Origin: an uncultured Rubrivivax sp.
GTDB lineage: Bacteria; Pseudomonadota; Gammaproteobacteria; Burkholderiales; Burkholderiaceae_C
DNA: 11,600 nucleotides
Assembly (NCBI GenBank): GCA_937975735.1
Contig: CALJUI010000431.1
Coordinates: 1-11,600 of the forward strand
Direction: 5' to 3'
Part shown: piece after piece, positions 1 to 6,350 of the stretch
Layout of the letters: each line of letters starts with the position of its first letter
Position numbering within the stretch: position 1 is the stretch's first letter
Notes under the pieces: generated by a model
Databases searched by the model: none
Told to the model about the DNA's origin: nothing
What the model saw: only the letters and a program-made list of their open reading frames with translations
Translations under genes and position numbers: made by a program

Positions 1-12
1 GCCGTCGTCGTC

Positions 13-549
13 CTAGCGCAGGCGGTGCCGCCGGACATAGGCCTCGATCGCCGTGCGCGACTGCGCGCGCCATGGACGGAGCCAAACGATGCCGTCGCGG
101 ATCGCCTGCGCCGGCATCGCCGCCAGGCCTCGCGCACCGCCGCCACGCAGCAGTTGCAGCAGCACGGTCTCGGCCTGGTCGCGGCGATGATGGGCGAGCA
201 GCACGATGCCGCAGCCCCGCACGAGGGCCATGCGCGCCAGCGCCGCGTAGCGCTCGCGCCGGGCCCAGGCCTCCACGCTCTCGGCCGGCGCCGGCGCACC
301 CGTCAGGCGGGCGAGCTCGAAGCCGGCGCCCCAGCGGCGGCACTGCGCCCGGACGCGGGCCGCCCAGCGATCCGCCTCCGGCTGCAGGCCATGGTTGACG
401 TGCAGGCCGACCACGTCGATGCCGAGCGGGCGCGCCGCGCGCAGCGTGGCGTGCAGCAAGGCGGTGGAATCGCGGCCGCCGCTGACGGCGACGGCGACGC
501 GGCGCTCGGCGGGCGGCTCAGCGCTCGGTGGTGTCGGCGAAACGCCCAT
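13..549 (-). CDS. tilS: tRNA(Ile)-lysidine synthetase TilS, N-terminal part ending at an in-frame stop
   Basis: TilS is a cytoplasmic enzyme that uses ATP to attach lysine to C34 of the AUA-reading tRNA-Ile, changing its identity from Met to Ile. The 178 visible residues hold the N-type PP-loop SGGRDS (residues 23–28), a HVNHG motif and the HHRRDQAET segment typical of the family. The frame stops with TAG at 13–15, straight after RRHRLR. Family members normally continue there with a W/F-(V/I)-D-D-x-S-N segment and run to roughly 300–430 residues. The next codons read D-D-D-G, resembling that segment, so the stop seems to interrupt a longer gene whose remainder lies outside the window. The ATG at 549 lies inside the end of accA (32-nt overlap), suggesting translational coupling. 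No in-frame alternative start is better placed before the PP-loop. The family call is firm; whether the gene is intact is not. Confidence 0.85.
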   Translation of the reverse strand: MGVSPTPPSAEPPAERRVAVAVSGGRDSTALLHATLRAARPLGIDVVGLHVNHGLQPEADRWAARVRAQCRRWGAGFELARLTGAPAPAESVEAWARRERYAALARMALVRGCGIVLLAHHRRDQAETVLLQLLRGGGARGLAAMPAQAIRDGIVWLRPWRAQSRTAIEAYVRRHRLR

Positions 550-1489
550 AGGCCTGCAGCCGCTCGTAGCGGCGCTGCAGCAGGTCCTTGGGCTTCAGGT
601 CCGCCACCTGGCGCAGCCCGTCGTTCAGGCCGCGCTTGAGCTGCGCGGCCATCCACTTCGGGTCGCGGTGAGCGCCGCCGACCGGCTCGTTGACGATCTT
701 GTCGACCAGGCCGAGCGCCTTCAGCCGGTGGGCGGTGATGCCGAGCGCCTCGGCCGCCTCGGCGGCGCGTTCCGAGGTCTTCCACAGGATCGACGCGCAG
801 CCTTCGGGCGAGATCACCGAGTAGACGGAGAACTGCAGCATCAGCACCTGGTCGCCAACGCTGATCGCCAGCGCGCCGCCGGAGCCGCCCTCGCCGATGA
901 TCGTCACGATGATCGGCACTTCCAACTGCGCCATCTCGAAGATGTTGCGGCCGATCGCCTCCGACTGGCCGCGCTCCTCCGCGCCGATGCCCGGATACGC
1001 GCCGGGCGTGTCGACGAAGGTGAACACGGGCAGGCCGAACTTCTCGGCCAGCTTCATCAGCCGCAGGGCCTTTCGGTAGCCTTCGGGACGCGACATGCCG
1101 AAGTTGCGCGCGGTGCGCTCCTTGGTGTCGCGCCCCTTCTGGTGGCCGATGACCATGCAGGCCTGGCCGTTGAAGCGCGCCAGCCCGCCGACGATCGACA
1201 GGTCGTCGCTGTAGTGGCGGTCGCCGTGCAGTTCCTGGAAGTCGGTGAAGATCTCGCCGACGTAGTCGAGCGTGTACGGCCGCTGCGGGTGCCGCGCGAT
1301 CTGCGTCACCTGCCAGGGCGACAGGCTCGAGTAGATCTCCTTGGTGAGCTGCTGGCTCTTCTTGCCCAGGCGTTCGATCTCGTCGGAGATGTCGACCGCC
1401 GACTCGTTCTGCACGAAGCGCAGCTCGTCGATCTTGGACTCGAGCTCGGCGATCGGCTGCTCGAACTCGAGGAAGTGTCGTTTGCTCAT
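518..1489 (-). CDS. accA: Acetyl-CoA carboxylase carboxyltransferase subunit alpha
   Basis: AccA pairs with AccD in the cytoplasmic carboxyltransferase that moves the carboxyl group from carboxy-biotin on AccB to acetyl-CoA, giving malonyl-CoA for fatty acid synthesis. The product is 323 residues, normal for the family (about 320). It starts MSKRHFLEFEQPI and has a helical N-terminal region. The crotonase-like core shows VIGHQKGR, RNFGMSRPEGYRKALRLM, the VDTPGAYPGIGAEERGQ block, the glycine-rich IIGEGGSGGALA and YSVISPEGCASILWK. The open frame extends further upstream, but the ATG at 1489 matches the family start. It overlaps the stop of the glycosylase gene by one base (TGATG), pointing to coupled translation, and there is no strong Shine-Dalgarno sequence. 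The 3' end overlaps tilS. Nothing in the protein looks abnormal. Confidence 0.97.
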   Translation of the reverse strand: MSKRHFLEFEQPIAELESKIDELRFVQNESAVDISDEIERLGKKSQQLTKEIYSSLSPWQVTQIARHPQRPYTLDYVGEIFTDFQELHGDRHYSDDLSIVGGLARFNGQACMVIGHQKGRDTKERTARNFGMSRPEGYRKALRLMKLAEKFGLPVFTFVDTPGAYPGIGAEERGQSEAIGRNIFEMAQLEVPIIVTIIGEGGSGGALAISVGDQVLMLQFSVYSVISPEGCASILWKTSERAAEAAEALGITAHRLKALGLVDKIVNEPVGGAHRDPKWMAAQLKRGLNDGLRQVADLKPKDLLQRRYERLQAYGRFADTTER

Positions 1490-2139
1490 CAATAGTCCAC
1501 GGGCAGCGGGTCGAGGCTGCGCCAAATGTACCAAACGGCGACCGAGCGAAACGGCGCCCAGGCGTCGCCGACCTCGCGCGCCTCGGCGCGCGACACCGGC
1601 TCGCCGCTGAAGTAGTTGACGCTGATGCCCTTGATCAGCCCCAGGTCGTCCAGCGGCATCACGTTGGGCCGCATCAGGTGGAAGATCAGGAACATCTCCG
1701 CCGTCCACCGGCCGATGCCGCGGATGGCCACCAGTTCCTCGATGATGGCCTCGTCGTCCATGTCACGCCATTGCGCGACATGCACGCTGCCGCGATCGAA
1801 GTGCCCCGCCAGGTCGAGCAGGTACTCGGCCTTTCGCGCCGACAGCCCGGCATCGCGCAGCGCCTTCACCGGCACCGCCTTCAGCTGCTGCGGCTGGATG
1901 CGCGCCGGGGCACCGCCCACCGTGTCGACGAAACGGCCCCAGACCGACTGCGCCGCCTTCACCGAGATCTGCTGGCCGACGATCGATCGCGCCAGCGTGG
2001 TGAAGGCGTCGCCCCGGCTGGCCAGCCGGGCCTCGCCGAAGCGCGGAATCAGCTTCTTCATCACCCGGTCTCGCCGCGTCAGGTGGCGGCAGGCCTCGTC
2101 CCAGTAGTCGGGCGTCACGCCGGGGGAGGAACGCGGCAT
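1489..2139 (-). CDS. DNA-3-methyladenine glycosylase, AlkA-like HhH-GPD family
   Basis: This is a base-excision-repair glycosylase expected to cut alkylated purines such as 3-methyladenine from DNA. The 216-residue protein is a short, single-domain form lacking the N-terminal domain of E. coli AlkA. It has the family segment LARSIVGQQISVKAA (about residues 49–63). The helix-hairpin-helix LVAIRGIGRWTAEMF (about 136–150) is followed by MPLDDLGL, in which D165 aligns with the catalytic Asp238 of AlkA and W145 with Trp218. The C-terminal WAPFRSVAVWYIWRSL also fits. The open frame reaches upstream into cysS, but its earlier part is arginine/proline-rich shadow sequence, so I chose the ATG at 2139, 4 nt after the cysS stop. 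The ribosome binding site is weak, with an AAGG about 11 nt upstream. Its position between cysS and accA is common in Burkholderiales. Substrate range cannot be read from sequence. Confidence 0.9.
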   Translation of the reverse strand: MPRSSPGVTPDYWDEACRHLTRRDRVMKKLIPRFGEARLASRGDAFTTLARSIVGQQISVKAAQSVWGRFVDTVGGAPARIQPQQLKAVPVKALRDAGLSARKAEYLLDLAGHFDRGSVHVAQWRDMDDEAIIEELVAIRGIGRWTAEMFLIFHLMRPNVMPLDDLGLIKGISVNYFSGEPVSRAEAREVGDAWAPFRSVAVWYIWRSLDPLPVDY

Positions 2140-2143
2140 TCGC

Positions 2144-3526
2144 TCAGACCTTGGCTTCGGTGGTCCAGGTCGTGCCCTGCGGCGAGTCCTGCAGCACGAT
2201 GCCCTCCGCGGCGAGCGCATCGCGGATGCGGTCGGCCTCGGCGAAGTCGCGCGCCCGCTTGGCCACGGCGCGGGCCTCGATCCGGGCCCGGATCGCCGCG
2301 TCGTCCAGCCGCGCACCGGCCTGCAGGAAGGCGCGCGGCGACTGCTGCAGCACGCCGAGCACCGCGCCGAGCGACTTCAGCAGGGTCGCCGCCTGCGGTG
2401 AGCCGCCGCGGTTGCCCGCCTCCCGCGGCCCGGACGCCGCGGCCAGCGCCCGGGGGGCGGCGCAGTCCTCGCCCGTCGCCGCCGGCAGGGCGGCCGCGCG
2501 CGGCTCTCGCCAGTCGACCTCGGTGGCCTCGGCGTCGATGCCGTCCAGCGAGGTGTACAGGCGGCGCAGCGCGCTGCGCGCGTCGTCCAGGTGGGCGTCG
2601 CTGAAGTTGAACGGGCTGCGGTAATGGGTGCGCAGCATGAAGAAGCGCAGCGTTTCGCCGTCGTAGCGCTCGAGCACGTCGGCGATGGTGAAGAAGTTGC
2701 CGAGCGACTTCGACATCTTTTCGTCGTCGACGTTGAGGAAGCCGTTGTGCAGCCAGACCATGGCGAACGGCCGGCCGTTGGCGCCCTCGCTCTGCGCGAT
2801 CTCGTTCTCGTGGTGCGGGAACTGCAGGTCCATGCCGCCGCCGTGGATGTCGAAGGTCTCGCCGAGCAGCGCGCAGGCCATCGCCGAGCACTCGATGTGC
2901 CAGCCCGGGCGCCCGGGTCCGAACGGCCCGGACCACTTCGCGTCGTCCGGTTCGTCGGGCTTCGCCGCCTTCCACAGCACGAAGTCGAGCGGGTCCTGCT
3001 TGTCACCGGCGACCGCCACGCGTTCGCCGGCCCGCAGTTCGTCGACGGACTTGCCCGACAGCTTGCCGTAGCCCGGCAGCTTGCGCACCGCGAAGTTCAC
3101 GTCGCCGCTGGCCGCCCGATAGGCCAGTCCCTTGGACTCGAGCGTGCCGATCATGGACAGCATCTGCGGGACGAAGTCGGTGGCCCGCGGTTCGTGGGTC
3201 GGCTCGGCCACGCCGAGCATGCCGATGTCGCGATGCATCGCCGCGACCATCTCATCGGTCAGTGCCCGGATCGACAGTCCGCGCTCGAGCGCCCGCCGGA
3301 TGATCTTGTCGTCGATGTCGGTGATGTTGCGGACGTAGGTGACGCGGTAGCCGCTGGCGCGCAGCCAGCGGTAGACCACGTCGAAGGCCATCATCATCCG
3401 CGCATGCCCGACGTGGCAGAGGTCGTAGACGGTGATGCCGCACACGTACATGCGGACGTGCCCGGGCTCGATCGGCGTGAAGTCTTCCAGGCGGCGCGTC
3501 AGCGTGTTGTGAAGGCGCAGGGGCAT
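2144..3526 (-). CDS. cysS: Cysteine--tRNA ligase with an aberrant C-terminal segment
   Basis: This cytoplasmic class I aminoacyl-tRNA synthetase charges tRNA-Cys. At 460 residues it has normal length. It shows the N-terminal zinc cysteine C29 in VCGITVYD, the HIGH-type motif HVGH (38–41) and NITDIDDKII. The other zinc ligands fall in HIECSAM (C213) and FPHHENE (238–240), and KMSKS is at 270–274. The C-terminal anticodon-binding part ends with the usual ARDFAEADRIRDALAAEGI and DSPQGTTW. The oddity is residues about 347–372, where relatives carry a motif like F-x-A-A-M-D-x-D-F-N-T-P-E-A. Here the same-length stretch reads LPAATGEDCAAPRAL and onward, while both flanks are normal. The encoding DNA is about 90% GC. 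The gene appears to open the operon; ATG 3526 is the family start, with a poor Shine-Dalgarno sequence. Confidence 0.95.
   Translation of the reverse strand: MPLRLHNTLTRRLEDFTPIEPGHVRMYVCGITVYDLCHVGHARMMMAFDVVYRWLRASGYRVTYVRNITDIDDKIIRRALERGLSIRALTDEMVAAMHRDIGMLGVAEPTHEPRATDFVPQMLSMIGTLESKGLAYRAASGDVNFAVRKLPGYGKLSGKSVDELRAGERVAVAGDKQDPLDFVLWKAAKPDEPDDAKWSGPFGPGRPGWHIECSAMACALLGETFDIHGGGMDLQFPHHENEIAQSEGANGRPFAMVWLHNGFLNVDDEKMSKSLGNFFTIADVLERYDGETLRFFMLRTHYRSPFNFSDAHLDDARSALRRLYTSLDGIDAEATEVDWREPRAAALPAATGEDCAAPRALAAASGPREAGNRGGSPQAATLLKSLGAVLGVLQQSPRAFLQAGARLDDAAIRARIEARAVAKRARDFAEADRIRDALAAEGIVLQDSPQGTTWTTEAKV
2402..2500 (-). other. Extreme-GC, sequence-degenerate stretch inside cysS
   Basis: By hand count only 10 of these 99 bases are A or T. 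The reading frame is kept and the flanking codons match ordinary CysRS, but the codons between them differ from the expected family consensus. Many of the differences are single A/T-to-G/C changes, for example ATG to ACG, GAC to GGC, TTC to TGC or TCC, and GTG to GCG. It could be local divergence or a base-calling problem. The comparison consensus is recalled from the family, not aligned here. Confidence 0.6.
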
Positions 3527-3590
3527 GCTCGGGGATCGCGTGGCCGCACCGGGTCGGTCGGACGAACGAAGGTGAAGGGGGGCGAAAATC

Positions 3591-3596
3591 AGTATA
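3591..3596 (-). promoter_or_regulatory. Possible -10 element for the cysS operon
   Basis: The minus strand reads TATACT here (5 of 6 matches to TATAAT), about 65 nt upstream of the cysS ATG, inside the 121-nt divergent gap. No convincing -35 hexamer is found at 16–18 nt spacing, so the call rests on the -10 alone. The same A/T island also reads TATACC on the plus strand and could serve ppiA. Confidence 0.35.
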
Positions 3597-3647
3597 CCGG
3601 CGCGGGCCCGCTAGACTTCGCAGTGAATCACCGTCGGGAGTGCCCCC

Positions 3648-4223
3648 TTGTTGTCTCACCTCAAAGTCCTGGCCCGAGCGGCCGTGTTCGCCTGGTCGAT
3701 CGCCGCCATGGCCGGGCCCGCCGTAGCGCAGAAGGTGCTGCTCAGCACCAGCGAGGGCGACATCGTGCTCGAACTCGACGCCCAGCGCGCGCCGAAGTCG
3801 GTCGAGAACTTCGTCCGCTACGTCAAGGACGGGCACTACGACGGCACGGTGTTCCACCGCGTCATCGACGGCTTCATGATCCAGGGCGGCGGCATGACGC
3901 CGGACATGAAGGAGAAACCGACGCGGCCGCCGATCCCGCTGGAGGCCGGCAACGGCCTGTCCAACGTGAGGGGTTCGCTGGCGATGGCGCGAACGATGGT
4001 GCCCGACTCGGCGACAGCGCAGTTCTACATCAACGTCGCCGACAATCTCGCGCTCGACGCCGCCAACGCCCGCGACGGCCGCGGCTACGCGGTGTTCGGC
4101 AAGGTGGTGCGCGGCATGGACGTGGTCGACCGCATCCGCGCCGCGCGCACCGGCACGAAGGCCGGATACCAGAACGTGCCGCTGGAGCCGGTGATCATCA
4201 AGAAGGCCACCCTGGAGAAATGA
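3648..4223 (+). CDS. ppiA: Peptidyl-prolyl cis-trans isomerase, cyclophilin type, exported (PpiA-like)
   Basis: Cyclophilins speed cis/trans isomerisation of X-Pro bonds during folding. The 191-residue product has a signal peptide: a basic N-terminus (HLK, R10), a hydrophobic stretch AAVFAWSIAAMAG and an AVA|Q cleavage site after residue 27, so a periplasmic location is predicted. The cyclophilin core shows FHRVIDGFMIQGGG (R71 and Q79 match active-site Arg and Gln), LAMAR, SATAQFYI (F126) and GYAVFGKVV. The loop that is W-containing in ppiB reads DGRGYAVF here, so that tryptophan is absent. The start is the rare codon TTG at 3648, placed 7 nt after GGGAG (3636–3640). A second TTG follows immediately at 3651, and no ATG or GTG fits. 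It leads the ppiA–ppiB–lpxH–mtfA run and is divergent from cysS. Confidence 0.92.
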   Translation: MLSHLKVLARAAVFAWSIAAMAGPAVAQKVLLSTSEGDIVLELDAQRAPKSVENFVRYVKDGHYDGTVFHRVIDGFMIQGGGMTPDMKEKPTRPPIPLEAGNGLSNVRGSLAMARTMVPDSATAQFYINVADNLALDAANARDGRGYAVFGKVVRGMDVVDRIRAARTGTKAGYQNVPLEPVIIKKATLEK

Positions 4224-4224
4224 C

Positions 4225-4728
4225 ATGAGCAAGACCGTGGAACTGGACACCAGCGCCGGAACGATCCGCATCGAACTCGACGAGGACAAGGCGCCGAAGA
4301 GCGTCGCCAACTTCATCGGCTACGTGCAGCGCGGCCACTACGACGGCACCATCTTCCACCGCGTGATCAAGGGCTTCATGCTGCAAGGCGGCGGCTTCGA
4401 GCCGGGCATGAAGCAGAAGAGCACCGACAAGCCGATCGCCAACGAGGCCAAGAACGGCCTGAGAAACGACAAGTACACGCTGGCGATGGCGCGCACCTCG
4501 GATCCGCACTCGGCCACCGCGCAGTTCTTCATCAACACCAAGGACAACGGCTTCCTGAATCACACCGCCGAGAGCGCGCAAGGTTGGGGCTACGCGGTGT
4601 TCGGTCGGGTGGTCGACGGCACCGACGTGGTCGACAAGATCGAAGGCGTGCGCACCGGCCGCAGCGGCTTCCACGACGACGTGCCGCTGGAGGACGTGGT
4701 GATCCGGCGCGCGGCGCTCGTCGACTGA
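4225..4728 (+). CDS. ppiB: Peptidyl-prolyl cis-trans isomerase B, cytoplasmic cyclophilin
   Basis: This is a prolyl isomerase without a signal peptide, so cytoplasmic. The 167 residues match the PpiB family in length. Active-site features are FHRVIKGFMLQGGG (R46, Q54), LAMART, SATAQFFI (F101) and GWGYAVFG (W121). It begins 1 nt after the ppiA stop (TGA-C-ATG), with GGAG at 4214–4217 as ribosome binding site. It shares the whole fold and many short identities with ppiA next to it, consistent with an old tandem duplication in which one copy gained an export signal. Confidence is very high. Confidence 0.97.
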   Translation: MSKTVELDTSAGTIRIELDEDKAPKSVANFIGYVQRGHYDGTIFHRVIKGFMLQGGGFEPGMKQKSTDKPIANEAKNGLRNDKYTLAMARTSDPHSATAQFFINTKDNGFLNHTAESAQGWGYAVFGRVVDGTDVVDKIEGVRTGRSGFHDDVPLEDVVIRRAALVD

Positions 4729-4748
4729 CGGGCTGGGAGGGCGCGCCG

Positions 4749-5546
4749 GTGCAGGAGCTGCCAGCACTGCCGCCGCTGTACCAGCTGTCGCTGCCGACGG
4801 ACTGGCGCGCCGTCGACTTCATCTCCGACCTGCACCTGTCCGCCGCCCTGCCCCGGACCTTCGACGCCTGGGCGGCCCACCTGCTGAACACCGACGCCGA
4901 CGCGGTGTTCATCCTCGGCGACCTGTTCGAGGCCTGGGTCGGCGACGACATGCGCACGCTGCCCTTCGAGCACCGCTGCATCGAAGTCATGGCCGAGGCG
5001 GCGAGCCGGCGGCAGATCGGCTTCATGGTCGGCAACCGCGACTTCCTGCTCGGCGGCGCGATGCGCGAGGCCTGCGGACTGATCGCGCTGCCCGATCCGA
5101 CCGCGCTCGACGCCTGGGGCCAGCGCCTGCTGCTGACGCACGGCGACGCACTGTGCCTGGACGACGTCGCGTACCAGCGCTTCCGGGCGCAGGCGCGCAC
5201 CGAGGCCTGGCAGTCCGAGTTCCTGGCGCTGCCGCTGGTCGAGCGCATGCGCCGCGTCGCGCTCGTGCGGGCGGAAAGCGACGCGCGACGGCGCCACGAG
5301 TCCTTCGACGCGGCGCAGTGGGCCGACGTCGACGGGGCCGCCGCCGTGGCCTGGCTGCACGCCGCGGGCGCGGCGGAGATGGTGCACGGACACACCCACC
5401 GCCCCGGCAGCCACCAGCTCGCCCCCGGCTTCCGCCGCCATGTGCTGAGCGACTGGGACCTGGATCATGCCGAGCCGCCGCGCGCCGAGGTGCTGCGACT
5501 GACCCGCGACGGTCTGTCGCGGCGCGCGCCGACACCCGCCTCCTGA
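4749..5546 (+). CDS. lpxH: UDP-2,3-diacylglucosamine diphosphatase LpxH
   Basis: LpxH hydrolyses UDP-2,3-diacylglucosamine to lipid X and UMP, a step of lipid A synthesis at the inner face of the cytoplasmic membrane. The 265-residue protein carries the calcineurin-like metallophosphoesterase motifs in order: DFISDLHLS (D27, H29), GDLFEAWVGDD (57–67), GNRD (95–98), LTHGD (129–133) and the C-terminal HGHTHRP (213–219). The start is GTG at 4749, chosen because GGGAGG (4735–4740) sits 8 nt upstream and the homologous region begins soon after; no ATG is available nearby. It lies 20 nt downstream of ppiB, and its stop overlaps the next start by one base. It shows that the organism makes lipid A, as expected of a Gram-negative. 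Confidence 0.96.
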   Translation: MQELPALPPLYQLSLPTDWRAVDFISDLHLSAALPRTFDAWAAHLLNTDADAVFILGDLFEAWVGDDMRTLPFEHRCIEVMAEAASRRQIGFMVGNRDFLLGGAMREACGLIALPDPTALDAWGQRLLLTHGDALCLDDVAYQRFRAQARTEAWQSEFLALPLVERMRRVALVRAESDARRRHESFDAAQWADVDGAAAVAWLHAAGAAEMVHGHTHRPGSHQLAPGFRRHVLSDWDLDHAEPPRAEVLRLTRDGLSRRAPTPAS

Positions 5547-6334
5547 TGTGGCAGCGTCTGCGGGCGGCCTGGCGCCGCCGCCGCGAAGCGCGTGCGCTCG
5601 AGCGCCGCGCGATCCCCGACGACCTCTGGAAGCGCACGCTCGCGCGCTACCCCTTCCTGCGCCGGCGTGACCCTGCCGATGGCGCTCTGCTTCGCCGCAT
5701 GACCAGTCTCTTTCTCGACCGCAAGGAGTTCACCGCGACCGGCGGGCTGCGCCTGGGCAACGACGTCGTCGTCGCGATCGCTGCACAGGCCTGCCTGCCG
5801 GTGCTCAAGCTCGGGCTGGAGCGCTACGACGGCTTCGTCGGCATCGTCGTCCACCCGGACCAGGTGGTCGCAAGGCGCAGCGTCGCCGACGCCGACGGAG
5901 TGGTCCACGAGTACGACGAGGTCCTCGCCGGCGAAGCGGTCGAGGGCGGGCCGGTGATGCTGTCCTGGCGCGACGTGCGCAGCGCCGGCCGCAGCGCGGC
6001 CGAGGGCTACAACGTCGTGATCCACGAGTTCGCCCACGTGCTCGACATGGCCGACGGCCGCGCCAACGGGGTCCCTCGGCTGCCACCGGACATCACCCCG
6101 GCCGAGTGGGCGCGTGCGCTGTCGGCCGAGTACGAGGCCTTCTGCGCCGCCGTCGACGACGAGGCCGACACCTTCCTCGATCCCTACGGCGCCACCGGCG
6201 AGGAGGAGTTCTTCGCGGTGGCGAGCGAGGCCTTCTTCGTGTCGCCGCAGGGACTGCGCGACGCGCATCCGGCGCTGTACCGGATGCTCGGGCGCTTCTA
6301 CCGCCAGGACCCGGCGACCGAGACGGCCGCCTGA
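5546..6334 (+). CDS. mtfA: MtfA-family zinc-dependent peptidase (M90)
   Basis: The family (COG3228) includes E. coli MtfA, which binds the Mlc repressor and thereby affects glucose PTS expression, and has zinc aminopeptidase activity. The 262-residue product shows the zinc site HEFAH (160–164) followed by LDMADG. E221 in EEEFFAV aligns with the third zinc ligand (E212) of the enterobacterial protein, and SEAFF follows. The basic N-terminus (RLRAAWRRRREAR) has no clear signal peptide, so a cytoplasmic location is likely. The ATG at 5546 overlaps the lpxH stop by one base (TGATG), implying coupled translation. Because Mlc is an enterobacterial partner, the true target in this organism is unknown. 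The family assignment is strong; the regulatory role is not established here. Confidence 0.9.
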   Translation: MWQRLRAAWRRRREARALERRAIPDDLWKRTLARYPFLRRRDPADGALLRRMTSLFLDRKEFTATGGLRLGNDVVVAIAAQACLPVLKLGLERYDGFVGIVVHPDQVVARRSVADADGVVHEYDEVLAGEAVEGGPVMLSWRDVRSAGRSAAEGYNVVIHEFAHVLDMADGRANGVPRLPPDITPAEWARALSAEYEAFCAAVDDEADTFLDPYGATGEEEFFAVASEAFFVSPQGLRDAHPALYRMLGRFYRQDPATETAA

Positions 6335-6344
6335 TCGCGGCCGT
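6323..6344. terminator. Hairpin between the convergent mtfA and clpA ends
   Basis: ACGGCCGC and GCGGCCGT form a perfect 8-bp stem around the 6-nt loop CTGATC, which includes the mtfA stop codon. It lies at the 16-nt junction of two convergent genes, where a bidirectional transcription stop would be expected. There is no T-tract on either side, so it is a weak call as a Rho-independent terminator. Confidence 0.3.
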
Positions 6345-6350
6345 GCACGG

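Noticed and set aside
2140..2316. Upstream extension of the glycosylase frame into cysS
   Set aside because: The extra residues are Arg/Pro-rich and out of frame with the well-conserved cysS C-terminus; the ATG at 2139 fits the family length.
2591..4228. 545-codon plus-strand open frame across cysS and ppiA
   Set aside because: It runs antisense to cysS and then out of frame through ppiA, both of which are clearly the real genes.
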